A stretch of 64,000 nt of DNA from Streptomyces sp. R33 (lineage in GTDB: Bacteria > Actinomycetota > Actinomycetes > Streptomycetales > Streptomycetaceae): contig NZ_CP165727.1 of assembly GCF_041200175.1 (NCBI RefSeq), positions 992,001 to 1,056,000 of the forward strand, read 5' to 3'. Positions 34,139 to 42,733 of the stretch are shown here, one piece after another. The position numbers and the translations under genes were made by a program. The notes beneath the pieces were generated by a model. That model did no database searches, was not told the DNA's origin, and saw only the letters and a program-made list of their open reading frames with translations. Within the stretch, counting starts at the first letter, position 1. Each line of letters opens with the position of its first letter.

Positions 34139-36606
34139 CCTTCGTCCCGGGGGTCGCTCGGCGCCCGGACCCTGATCATCACGGCGGCGAACAGGCCCGC
34201 GAGCAGCACGATTCCGGCCGCCCACCAGAGGGATGCGGAATATGCGCCCAGCAGTGTGTCGCCTTGGCCGGAGAGCAGGACGCTGAGCAGTGCCCCGCCG
34301 ATCGCCGCGCCCACCTCCTGGGCCGTTGTGATCGCTCCCGCGGCTCCCCCCGAGTCTTCGGCCGCGACCCGGCCGGTCGCGATCGCGTAGATCGGCACGA
34401 AGGCCAGACCGGTGCCGAAGCCGGCGAGGAGCGTGCCGGGCAGGATCCCGGTCGCGTAGGAGCCTTCGACACCGAGGCCGGTGAGCAGGAGCAGCCCGAC
34501 GGCCGTGAGCGCCAGGCCCGCCACGATCAGGACGCGCGGCGCAGTGCGGGGCAGCAGCCGGGCGGAGACCTGGGTGGAGCCGATGACGAGGGCGGCGACC
34601 ATGGGCAGCCCTGCCAGCCCGGCCATGCCGGGCGCGTAGCCGCAGATGTCCTGAAGGTAGTACGCCAAGGCCGGGTACAGGGCGAGGGTGCCGACCCCGG
34701 CCAGGGTCATGCTGAGGATGCTGCCGGCACGGTCCGGGTCCTTGAAGACGTACGGCGGCAGGACCGGGCTCGATGTCGCGGTCTGCCACCAGACGAAGGC
34801 CACGAGCAGGAGGACGCCACCCACGACCAGGACCAGGACCAGGGGGGTGGTCCAGCCCTCCGTCTGGGCCTCGCCGAGACCGTGGACGAGCGCGGCGACC
34901 CCGCCGGAGCCGAGCAGCACGCCGAGCGCGTCGAAGTGGCCGCCGGTGCGGCCCGGGCGGTCCGGCTGCAGGTTGAGTGCGCCGATCAGGGCGATCACGG
35001 CGACGGGGATGGCTGCGTACAGGGCCCAGCGCCAGGACAGGAACTCGAGGAGCCAGCCGCCCACGGCCACCCCGAGAGGCCAACCGCCGCCGGCGACCGC
35101 GGTGTAGATCCCGAAGGCCCTGCCGCGCTCCTTCGGGTCGGTGGAGCCGGTGGCGACCAGGGAGAGCGCGGACGCCGTCACCAGCGCCCCGAAGACGCCC
35201 TGCAGGGCGCGGGCCCAGACCAGCGTGCCGTGCTCGCCGGCCGATCCGCCGAGCGCGGAGGCAGCGGCGCACCCGAGCAGGCCGACGATCATGGTCTGTT
35301 TGCGTCCCACCAGGTCCGCGAGATGCCCGCCGATCAGCAGCACCGCGGCGAAGGCGGTGAAATACGCGTTGACGATCGGCCCGAAGCCCTCGCCGGAGAT
35401 GTGCAGCTCGGCTTGGATGCCCGGCAGCGCCGTGCCGAAGCTCGCCGCCTGGAGCAGCACCATCAGCTGCGCCAGGGCGATCACCACCAGGCCCCGCCGG
35501 CGCCTGGGGTGCGGTGCCTGCGGGTCCGGGAGGGCGGCCGGGGGCGGAGGTACGGTCCAGGCGCTCGGGGGCGGGCCCGGGGGCGGTCCGAATCCCTGCG
35601 CCGGGTCGAAGTGTCCGGGGGCCGTAGGGGCGTACTCGGGCGGCGGGGGAGGCAGCGGTCCGGGGACCGCCGCGGCCGTCCCGGCGGGTGCCGGAACGGG
35701 CACAGGCGGAGCGAAGTCCAGCAACTCGGCAGCGTGGCGACCGAGTTGGGCCAGGACCGCACCCGGAAGCCACTCCGCGGCCTGGTCCGTCGCCGTGCGC
35801 TCGGCCACCTCCTGGGGGGTGGGCCGGCGGGCCGGGTCCTTGTGCAGGCATGCGCGTACGAGGTCGACCAGTGTCTCCGGTACGCCGGTCAGGTCGGCCT
35901 CCTCCTCGGCGACCCGGAAGAGGTGGGCGTTGAGCCCGGTGTCGGTGGCGCCGAAGAGGAACCGCCCGGTGGCGGCGTAGACGAGAACCGCACCCAGGCA
36001 GAAGACGTCGCTGGCCGGGGTGAGTTCGAGGCCGCGGACCTGTTCCGGCGACATGAAGCCGGGGGAACCGATCAGCATGCCGGTACGGGTGTGCAGGCTG
36101 TGGTCCTCGGCGAGGCTGTCCATCGCCCGTGCGATGCCGAAGTCGATGACGCGGGGGCCGTCGACGGTGACGAGGACGTTGGACGGCTTGAGGTCGCGAT
36201 GGATCAGGCCCGCCCCGTGCACGGCCTGGAGGGCGAGGGCGAGGCGATTGGCGAGGGTGTGCACCGAGTACTCGGGCAGCGGCCCGAAGTGCTTGGCGAC
36301 CACGGCGTGCAGGTCGGGCCCCGGGATGTACTGCGTGGCCACCCAGGGGGTGGCGGCCTCGGGATCGGCATCGAGCACGGCCGCCGTACAACTCCCGCCC
36401 ACCCTGCGCGCGGCGGCCACTTCGCGGGCGAAGCGCTTGCGGAACTCGGGGTGCCCGGCGTACTCGGCCTGCACGACTTTCACGGCTACGGTACGGCCGC
36501 CCTCGGAGCGGCCCAGATAGACCAGGCCCATGCCGCCCGCGCCCAGCCGGGCGATCAATCGGTACGGGCCCATGCGCGGCGGGTCTTCGGCGGTGAGCTG
36601 GTCCAC
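34123..36606 (-). CDS. Serine/threonine kinase fused to an MFS (DHA2-type) transporter
   Basis: One uninterrupted 827-residue frame. Residues 14-280 are a Hanks-type kinase: LGAGGMG glycine loop, AVKVV (Lys43), HRDLKPSN (136-143), DFG (155-157) and SPE (186-188). A Pro/Ala/Gly-rich linker spans about 300-368. Residues 372-825 are a 12-14-helix MFS protein with motif A GGHLADLVGRKQT and the drug-antiporter-like loop after it (GAFGALVTASALSL-type segment). Usual bacterial kinases have one membrane helix and a sensor; here the membrane part is a transporter. The transporter may act as sensor, or the kinase may control efflux. GTG 36606 opens VDQLTAEDP, the usual Streptomyces kinase start; TTG 36624 is possible. 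It is 40 bases after the ECF sigma gene. Confidence 0.88.
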   Translation of the reverse strand: MDQLTAEDPPRMGPYRLIARLGAGGMGLVYLGRSEGGRTVAVKVVQAEYAGHPEFRKRFAREVAAARRVGGSCTAAVLDADPEAATPWVATQYIPGPDLHAVVAKHFGPLPEYSVHTLANRLALALQAVHGAGLIHRDLKPSNVLVTVDGPRVIDFGIARAMDSLAEDHSLHTRTGMLIGSPGFMSPEQVRGLELTPASDVFCLGAVLVYAATGRFLFGATDTGLNAHLFRVAEEEADLTGVPETLVDLVRACLHKDPARRPTPQEVAERTATDQAAEWLPGAVLAQLGRHAAELLDFAPPVPVPAPAGTAAAVPGPLPPPPPEYAPTAPGHFDPAQGFGPPPGPPPSAWTVPPPPAALPDPQAPHPRRRRGLVVIALAQLMVLLQAASFGTALPGIQAELHISGEGFGPIVNAYFTAFAAVLLIGGHLADLVGRKQTMIVGLLGCAAASALGGSAGEHGTLVWARALQGVFGALVTASALSLVATGSTDPKERGRAFGIYTAVAGGGWPLGVAVGGWLLEFLSWRWALYAAIPVAVIALIGALNLQPDRPGRTGGHFDALGVLLGSGGVAALVHGLGEAQTEGWTTPLVLVLVVGGVLLLVAFVWWQTATSSPVLPPYVFKDPDRAGSILSMTLAGVGTLALYPALAYYLQDICGYAPGMAGLAGLPMVAALVIGSTQVSARLLPRTAPRVLIVAGLALTAVGLLLLTGLGVEGSYATGILPGTLLAGFGTGLAFVPIYAIATGRVAAEDSGGAAGAITTAQEVGAAIGGALLSVLLSGQGDTLLGAYSASLWWAAGIVLLAGLFAAVMIRVRAPSDPRDEGRPPL

Positions 36607-36646
36607 GGCAAGAGGGTATTTCAACGATCCGATGACGGTGGGGACA

Positions 36647-37228
36647 TCAGCCGAATCGATCAGCGCTGACGGGCCCTCGCAGCCCCCGGCTGCTCAGTCC
36701 TTCCCGGAGGGCGCGCATCGCGTAGTGCGTACGCGATTTGACCGTGCCGGGCGGCACGCCCAGCACCTTCGCGGTCTGGCTCACGCTGCGTCCCACGTAG
36801 TACATGTGCAGCAGCACCTCCCGCTGGAACGGCGCGAGGTCGCGCATGGCGTCGAACACGACGTGCGTGGTGAGGGCCCGGTCCACTCCGTCCGTTACGG
36901 GCAGCCTGCCGAGGCCCTCGTCGTCGGCCTCCGGCGGGCGCGTCCGGCGGGCCCGGTAGCCGTCGATCACCAGGTTGCGGACCACGGTGAACAGCCAGGG
37001 GCGCAGCGCCCCGGTGTCGGGGTCGAGTTCGGCGGCGTGCTGCCAGGCACGGATGGCCGCTTCCTGGAACACGTCCTCGGCCCGGTGCCAGTCGCCGCCG
37101 AGCAGCCGGTCCGCGAAGCGCATCAGCACGTGTCCGTACGTGTCGTAGAGCGCTCTCAGAAATTCGTCGGCAGGCTCCCCGGAACGGTTCTCCGATGCCT
37201 GCGGGGTCGGTATCGGCAAGTCGTTCAA
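36647..37228 (-). CDS. ECF sigma factor
   Basis: A 193-residue sigma factor. Region 2 spans about residues 25-95 (LYDTYGHVLMRFADRLLGGD, then AEDVFQEAAIRAWQ and RPWLFTVVRNLVIDGYRAR). Region 4 spans about 125-180 (LAPFQREVLLHMYYVGRSVS, then QTAKVLGVPPGTVKSRTHYA). The TTG start at 37228 has GGAGGG seven bases upstream. No anti-sigma gene follows; instead the kinase-transporter fusion is the next gene on the same strand, 40 bases away. That suggests the fusion lies in the same signalling circuit, either as target or as controller. Confidence 0.92.
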   Translation of the reverse strand: MNDLPIPTPQASENRSGEPADEFLRALYDTYGHVLMRFADRLLGGDWHRAEDVFQEAAIRAWQHAAELDPDTGALRPWLFTVVRNLVIDGYRARRTRPPEADDEGLGRLPVTDGVDRALTTHVVFDAMRDLAPFQREVLLHMYYVGRSVSQTAKVLGVPPGTVKSRTHYAMRALREGLSSRGLRGPVSADRFG

Positions 37229-37711
37229 GACGGTTCCCTCCGGTCCGGCACCGGCAGTCGGCAGCTGCCGTTTCTGATCTCTGATGATGTTGTAGCCCCG
37301 AACGGGCGGCCGGACCGGGCCCGTTGTCGAGCGGATCGCGCCCGAGTCCGACCGCCCGGACGGGGGCGAATCCCCAGTTCAGAGGTGATCCGCACGACCT
37401 GGCGGCCGTACCGCGTGCCCGAACGGCGGGTTTCGCCGACCCGATTGGCGCCCGGTGGGTTTCGACCACAACGCGGGGCGGCCCGCTCCCGACCCGGCAC
37501 GCACAGGCCGCCGAACGGGCACCCCCGGCGCCCGGAATGACCGGCTGAACGGCTCTGACGTGCCGTTGACCGGTTTGCGGAACGGGCACATCCAGGCCAT
37601 CTCCTGCCCGGAACAGGCCGGTACCCAGCCCGCGCCCGGCGGTATAAATCTTTGGCAGGCCCGTTCGGGCCGCCGGTGCCCGAACGGGCGAGGGAAGGGC
37701 AGGTACGTCCG
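37229..37711. other. Divergent intergenic region with repeated GAACGGGC elements
   Basis: A 483-base gap between the ECF sigma gene and the DeoR regulator. No gene is supported. It contains several copies of a GAACGGGC-like element (about 37298-37306, 37418-37426, 37512-37520, 37579-37587), the double palindrome at 37659-37689 and a TATAAAT -10 at 37643-37649. It must also hold the sigma-factor promoter. Confidence 0.6.
37643..37689 (+). promoter_or_regulatory. DeoR-gene promoter and double operator
   Basis: TATAAAT at 37643-37649 is a good -10. Immediately downstream are two palindromes, GCCCGTTCGGGC (37659-37670) and GCCCGAACGGGC (37678-37689), which are also reverse complements of each other, about 19 bases centre to centre. 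They would cover the transcription start and early transcript, as expected for self-repression by the DeoR regulator whose ATG is at 37712. Confidence 0.65.
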
Positions 37712-38470
37712 ATGCGGTCAGAGGAACGTCACCAGCGGCTGCTCACCCTGGCACGGCAGCAGGGGCGACTCGAGGTCGCGGGTGTCGCGGCCGACTTCGG
37801 GGTGGCGCCGGAGACGATCCGCCGGGACCTGAGCGAACTGGAGCGCCGGGGCCTGGTCCGCCGCACGCACGGCGGCGCGTATCCCGTCGAGAGCGCCGGC
37901 TTCGAGACGAACCTGGCGCAGCGGGTCACGCTCCACGTCGAGAACAAGCGCCGGATCGCCGCGCAGGGCGCCAAACTGCTCGGCGGAGCGGAGACCGTCT
38001 TCATCGACGAGGGGTACACCCCCCAGCTGCTCGCGACACTGCTGCCCACCGACCGACCGCTCACCCTGGTCACCGCTTCGCTGTCGACGGCCGCGGCGGT
38101 GGCCGACTCGCCCCACACCATCCTGCTCCTGGGCGGCCGGGTCCGCGCCCGGACGCTGGCCACCGTGGGCTCCTGGGCCTGTGCGATGCTGTCGGGCTTC
38201 GTCATCGACCTGGCGTACCTGGGCTCGAACGGAATCTCCCGGGACTCCGGCCTCACCACCCCCGATCCGGTCGTGGCCGACGTCAAGGCGAAGGCTCTGG
38301 AGGTCTCCCGCAGGCGGATCTTCATGGGACATCACGGCAAGTTCGGGGCGAGCAGCTTCTGCCGCTTCGCCAAGGTGTCCGACTTCGAGACGATCATCAC
38401 CGACACCGGGCTGTCCGCCGCCGAGGCCCACCGGTACACGCTCCTCGGCCCGCAGGTCATCCGCGTCTGA
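37712..38470 (+). CDS. DeoR-family regulator of the polyol operon
   Basis: A 252-residue DeoR regulator. The N-terminal helix-turn-helix reads RHQRLLTLARQQGRLEVAGV then APETIRRDLSELERRGLVRR, the DeoR signature with the THGGA turn. The C-terminal sugar-phosphate sensor has FIDEGYT-like and LVTASLSTA segments and ends in DTGLSAAEAHRY. Family members repress sugar operons until a phosphorylated sugar binds. It starts a co-directional set of six genes for uptake, oxidation and phosphorylation of a sugar alcohol. Double palindromes just upstream (37659-37689) are likely its operators. Confidence 0.93.
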   Translation: MRSEERHQRLLTLARQQGRLEVAGVAADFGVAPETIRRDLSELERRGLVRRTHGGAYPVESAGFETNLAQRVTLHVENKRRIAAQGAKLLGGAETVFIDEGYTPQLLATLLPTDRPLTLVTASLSTAAAVADSPHTILLLGGRVRARTLATVGSWACAMLSGFVIDLAYLGSNGISRDSGLTTPDPVVADVKAKALEVSRRRIFMGHHGKFGASSFCRFAKVSDFETIITDTGLSAAEAHRYTLLGPQVIRV

Positions 38471-38572
38471 TCCGACTCCGACCCGATTCCGGCCCGGCGC
38501 CGACGAGTGCCTCCCGCACGCCGCGCGTGTCTTCGGCGTGTCCGAAAACCACTACCGCGAAGGGGATCCACC

Positions 38573-39931
38573 ATGATGACCAGAAGGGCAGCAGCCGCCG
38601 CCCGCGCGGGTGCCGTCGGACTCGGCCTCGCCGTACTCGCCGCGTGCTCCGGCGCAGGCGCGACCGCCGGCGGATCCGGGGCCCGTTCCATCAACGTGCT
38701 GATGGTCAACAACCCGCAGATGGTGGACCTCCAGAAGCTCACTGCCGACCACTTCACCAAGGCGACCGGCATCAAGGTCAACTTCACCGCGCTGCCCGAG
38801 AACGACGTACGGGACAAGATCAGCCAGGACTTCGCCAGCCAGGCCGGCCAGTACGACGTCGCCACCATCAGCAACTACGAGACCCCGATCTACGCCAAGA
38901 ACGGCTGGCTCTCCCCGCTCACCGCCCGCGCCGAGGCCGACCCCGCCTTCGACCAGGGCGACATCCTGCCCCCGATCCGGCAGTCCCTCACCGCCTCCGG
39001 CGAGATCTACGCGGAACCGTTCTACGGCGAGTCCTCGTTCCTCATGTACCGCAAGGACGTCTTCGCCGAGAAGAACCTGACCATGCCCGCGAACCCCACC
39101 TGGACCCAGGTCGCCGAGCTGGCGGCGAAGGCCGACGGGGCCCGTCCCGGCCTGAAGGGGATCTGCCTGCGCGGTCTGCCGGGCTGGGGTGAGGTGATGG
39201 CCCCGCTGACGACTGTCGTGAACACCATGGGCGGCACCTGGTTCGACAAGGACTGGAAGCCGCGGCTCGACAGCCCCGAGTTCGCCGAGGCCGTCACGTT
39301 CTACGTCGACCTGGTCCGCGCACACGGCGAAGCCGGCGCCCCCCAGGCCGGGTTCACCGAGTGCCTCAACGAGATGGAACAGGGCAAGGTCGCCATGTGG
39401 TACGACGCGACCTCCGCCGCCGGCCCCTTGGAGGACAAGGCCTCCCCCGTGGCGGGCAAGGTCGGCTACGCGCCCGCCCCCGTCGAGCGGACGAAGAGCT
39501 CCGGCTGGCTCTACACCTGGGCCTGGGGCCTGCAGAAGGCCGGCAAACACCAGGACGACGCCTGGAAGTTCGTCTCCTGGGCGTCGAGCAAGGAGTACGA
39601 GAACCTCGTCGGCGAGCAGCTCGGCTGGTCCCGGCTCCCGGCCGGCAAGCGCACCTCCACGTACGCCAACCCGCAGTACGTGGCCTCCGCCTCCGCCTTC
39701 GCCGACGCCACCAAGTCCGCGCTGACCACTGCCGACCCCGCCGACCCCGGCGTCCAGCCGCGGCCCGCGCCGGGCATCCAGTTCGTCGGCATCCCCGAAT
39801 TCACCGACCTCGGCACCGAGGTCTCCCAGCAGATCAGCTCCGCCATCGCGGGCCGTACCGGCGTCGCCGAAGCCCTCAAGGCCGGCCAGACCCGGGCCGA
39901 GGCCGTCGCCAAGAAGTACGCGGGCAACTGA
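38573..39931 (+). CDS. Polyol/sugar ABC transporter substrate-binding lipoprotein
   Basis: A 452-residue extracellular solute-binding protein of family 1. The signal ends in VLAAC (Cys25 lipobox). The fold is recognised from INVLMVNNPQMVDLQKLTAD through DVATISNYETPIYAKNGWL to AMWYDATSAAGP. The sequence resembles sorbitol/mannitol-type (SmoE-like) binding proteins. It captures the substrate outside the membrane and delivers it to the two permeases encoded next. An AAGGGGA-type ribosome site precedes ATG 38573. No ATPase gene is in the operon; in Streptomyces the shared ATPase MsiK usually energises such importers. Confidence 0.93.
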   Translation: MMTRRAAAAARAGAVGLGLAVLAACSGAGATAGGSGARSINVLMVNNPQMVDLQKLTADHFTKATGIKVNFTALPENDVRDKISQDFASQAGQYDVATISNYETPIYAKNGWLSPLTARAEADPAFDQGDILPPIRQSLTASGEIYAEPFYGESSFLMYRKDVFAEKNLTMPANPTWTQVAELAAKADGARPGLKGICLRGLPGWGEVMAPLTTVVNTMGGTWFDKDWKPRLDSPEFAEAVTFYVDLVRAHGEAGAPQAGFTECLNEMEQGKVAMWYDATSAAGPLEDKASPVAGKVGYAPAPVERTKSSGWLYTWAWGLQKAGKHQDDAWKFVSWASSKEYENLVGEQLGWSRLPAGKRTSTYANPQYVASASAFADATKSALTTADPADPGVQPRPAPGIQFVGIPEFTDLGTEVSQQISSAIAGRTGVAEALKAGQTRAEAVAKKYAGN

Positions 39932-39951
39932 GCGACAGGACGGAGGCCACC

Positions 39952-40923
39952 ATGACCGCCCCTCTGACAGCCGAACCCCCTCGCACCGCCCTGCGCGGGG
40001 CCCTGCACCGGGCCGGCCGCCCCGGCCGATCACACCCCCGCGGCACCTGGGCCCGGCGCGCCCCGCTGCTGCCGGCCCTGGTCTTCCTGATCGCGGTGAC
40101 GCAGCTGCCGTTCGTCGCCACCCTGGTCATCTCGTTCATGCGCTGGAACGCCCTGGCGCCGGACGACCGCGGCTTCGGCGGCCTCGCCAACTACCGCGAC
40201 GCCCTGACCGATCCCGCGCTGAGGTCCTCGCTCGTCACCACCGTCGTCCTCACCTCGGCGGTGGTGCTCACCAGCCTCCTCCTCGGCCTCGGGCTGGCGC
40301 TGCTCCTCGACCGGAGCTTCCTCGGCCGCGGCATCGTCCGCACCCTGCTCATCGCGCCCTTCCTCGTCGTCCCGGCCGCGTCCGCCCTGCTCTGGAAACA
40401 CGCGCTCTACAACGCCTCGTACGGGCTGATCAACGCTTCGCTCACCTGGATCTGGAGCCTGTTCGGCAGCGACGCCGCCCCGCAGCCCGACTGGATGTCC
40501 AGCCTCCCGCTGGTCGCGGTGGAGGTGTCGCTGATCTGGCAGTGGACGCCGTTCATGATGCTGATCCTGCTCGCGGGGCTGCAGAGCCGGCCACCCGACA
40601 TCGTCGAAGCCGCGCACGTGGACGGGGCCGGCAGCTGGCAGGTCTTCCGCCACCTCACGTTCCCGCACCTGCGCCGCTACCTGGAGCTGGCCGCCCTGCT
40701 CGGCAGCATCTACGTCGTCCAGAACTTCGACGCCGTCTTCACCCTCACCTCCGGCGGCCTCGGCACCGCCAACCTCCCCTACACCGTCTACCAGACCTTC
40801 TACCAGGCCCACGACTACGGCCAGGCCTCCGCCGAGGGCGTCCTCGTCGTCCTGTGCTCCATGGTCATCGCCACCTTCGCCCTGCGTACCGTCTCGTCCC
40901 TGTTCCGCGAGGAGGCGCTGTGA
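39952..40923 (+). CDS. Carbohydrate ABC transporter permease 1 (MalF-like)
   Basis: A 323-residue membrane protein with six helices after a basic 35-residue cytoplasmic start. The EAA loop that contacts the ATPase is present as VEAAHVDGAGSWQVFRHLTF (about residues 215-235). It forms a channel with the next permease. GGAGG precedes the ATG by about five bases. Its stop overlaps the next GTG start in GTGA. Confidence 0.93.
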   Translation: MTAPLTAEPPRTALRGALHRAGRPGRSHPRGTWARRAPLLPALVFLIAVTQLPFVATLVISFMRWNALAPDDRGFGGLANYRDALTDPALRSSLVTTVVLTSAVVLTSLLLGLGLALLLDRSFLGRGIVRTLLIAPFLVVPAASALLWKHALYNASYGLINASLTWIWSLFGSDAAPQPDWMSSLPLVAVEVSLIWQWTPFMMLILLAGLQSRPPDIVEAAHVDGAGSWQVFRHLTFPHLRRYLELAALLGSIYVVQNFDAVFTLTSGGLGTANLPYTVYQTFYQAHDYGQASAEGVLVVLCSMVIATFALRTVSSLFREEAL

Positions 40924-41747
40924 CCGCCCTCGTCCGCCGCAGCATCGGGGGCCTGCTGGCCTGGCTCTGCGGGCTGCTGTTCTTCCTCCCCTTCGGGTGG
41001 ATGGTCCTCACCTCTCTGCACAGCGAGCAGGACGCCGCGACCAACCCGCCCGGCGTGGGCGCCGCGCTCACCCTGGACGGCTACCGGGAGTTCTTCGGGG
41101 CGAGTACGGGGACGAGCCCGTGGCCGCCGCTGATCAACTCGGCCACGGCGAGCGTCGTGTCGACCCTGCTGGTCCTGGCGCTGGCCCTGCCCGCCGCGTG
41201 CGCCCTGTCCATCAGGCCGGTCCGGAAGTGGACCGATGTGCTGTTCTTCTTCCTCTCGACGAAGATGCTCCCCGTCGTGGCCGGACTGCTGCCGCTGTAC
41301 CTCATCGCCCGGAACACCGGGATGCTGGACAACATCTGGCTCCTGGTCATCCTCTACACCTCGATGAACCTGCCGATCGCCGTCTGGATGATGCGCTCCT
41401 TCCTGGCCGAGGTGCCCAAGGAGATCCTGGAGGCGGCCTCCATCGACGGCGCCGGGCTGCCGACCACCCTGGTGCGGATCGTGGCGCCCGTCGCCGCTCC
41501 CGGCATCGCCGCCACCGCGCTCATCTCGTTCATCTTCAGCTGGAACGAGCTTCTCTTCGCCCGCGTCCTGACCGGGGTCGTGGCCGGTACCGCACCCGTC
41601 TTCCTCACCGGGTTCGTCACCAGCCAGGGGCTCTTCCTGGCGAAGGTGTGCGCCGCCGCCGTGTGCATCTCGCTGCCGGTCCTCGTCGCCGGGTTCGCCG
41701 CCCAGGACAAGCTCGTCCAGGGCCTCTCCCTTGGAGCAGTCAAATGA
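40920..41747 (+). CDS. Carbohydrate ABC transporter permease 2 (MalG-like)
   Basis: A 275-residue six-helix permease. The EAA motif is LEAASIDGAGLPTTLVRIVA (about residues 165-185). The GTG start overlaps the upstream stop by four bases and its own stop overlaps the dehydrogenase ATG, so translation is coupled along the operon. It pairs with the MalF-like protein to carry a sugar alcohol or sugar. Confidence 0.93.
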   Translation: MTALVRRSIGGLLAWLCGLLFFLPFGWMVLTSLHSEQDAATNPPGVGAALTLDGYREFFGASTGTSPWPPLINSATASVVSTLLVLALALPAACALSIRPVRKWTDVLFFFLSTKMLPVVAGLLPLYLIARNTGMLDNIWLLVILYTSMNLPIAVWMMRSFLAEVPKEILEAASIDGAGLPTTLVRIVAPVAAPGIAATALISFIFSWNELLFARVLTGVVAGTAPVFLTGFVTSQGLFLAKVCAAAVCISLPVLVAGFAAQDKLVQGLSLGAVK

Positions 41748-42733
41748 AGGCAGCCGTCATCAGCGCCCCCGGCGTCGTGACGATCGAGACCGTCGACGAC
41801 CCGAAGCCGGGGGCCGGGGAGGTGGTCGTCCAGGTCGCCGCGTGCGGCTTGTGCGGAACCGATCTGCACATCCTCCAGGGCGAGTTCGCACCCAGCCTGC
41901 CCCTCGTACCGGGCCACGAGTTCGCCGGTACCGTCGTCGCCTACGGCCACGGGGTGACCGGGCTGGCCCTCGGCGACCGGGTCGCGGTCGACCCGTCGCT
42001 GTACTGCAACGCCTGCCACTACTGCCGCATCGGGCGCAACAACCTGTGCGAGCGCTACGCGGCGATCGGTGTCACCGCCCCGGGAGCCGCGGCCGAGTTC
42101 GCCGTCGCGCCCGCGGCCAACTGCGTCAAACTGCCCGACCACGTCCGCCCCGAGGACGCCGCCCTGATCGAACCGCTGTCCTGCGCGGTACGCGGCTACG
42201 ACGTCCTGCGCGCGCAACTCGCCAGCAGCGTCCTGATCTACGGCTCGGGCACGATGGGCCTGATGATGCTGGAGCTCGCCAAACGCACCGGCGCCGTCGT
42301 CGTCGACATCGTCGACATCAACCCCGCCCGCCTGGCGACCGCCCGCACCCTCGGCTGCTCCCACGCCGCCGACTCCCCGGACGAGATGGACCGGCCCCGC
42401 GGCTGGGACCTCGTCATCGACGCCACCGGCAGCGAACGGGCCATCCAGGACGGCCTCGGCCGGGTGGCCCGGGGCGGTACGTACCTCCAGTTCGGGGTGG
42501 CCGACCACGCCGCCCGCGCCACGATCGAGCCGTACCGCATCTACAACCGGGAGATCACCATCACCGGTTCGATGGCGGTCCTGCACAGCTACGAGCGGGC
42601 CGCCGAGCTCTTCGGCGCGGGCGTCCTCGACCCGGACGTGTTCATCAGCGACCGGCTGCCGCTCACCGACTACGCGTCCGCCCTCCAGCGGTTCCGGGCC
42701 GGGCAGGGCCGCAAGATCCTGGTGACCCCGTGA
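41744..42733 (+). CDS. Zinc-dependent polyol dehydrogenase (sorbitol dehydrogenase-like)
   Basis: A 329-residue medium-chain dehydrogenase. The catalytic zinc site is formed by CGLCGTDLHILQGE and GHEFAG. A structural zinc lobe is seen in CNACHYCRIGRNNLC. The nucleotide-binding fold has YGSGTMGLMMLELAK, and VDIVDI has the Asp favouring NAD. It would oxidise an imported sugar alcohol to a ketose, which the PfkB kinase encoded next could phosphorylate. The exact substrate (sorbitol, mannitol, arabitol or xylitol) is not decided by sequence. ATG overlaps the permease stop (ATGA). Confidence 0.92.
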   Translation: MKAAVISAPGVVTIETVDDPKPGAGEVVVQVAACGLCGTDLHILQGEFAPSLPLVPGHEFAGTVVAYGHGVTGLALGDRVAVDPSLYCNACHYCRIGRNNLCERYAAIGVTAPGAAAEFAVAPAANCVKLPDHVRPEDAALIEPLSCAVRGYDVLRAQLASSVLIYGSGTMGLMMLELAKRTGAVVVDIVDINPARLATARTLGCSHAADSPDEMDRPRGWDLVIDATGSERAIQDGLGRVARGGTYLQFGVADHAARATIEPYRIYNREITITGSMAVLHSYERAAELFGAGVLDPDVFISDRLPLTDYASALQRFRAGQGRKILVTP

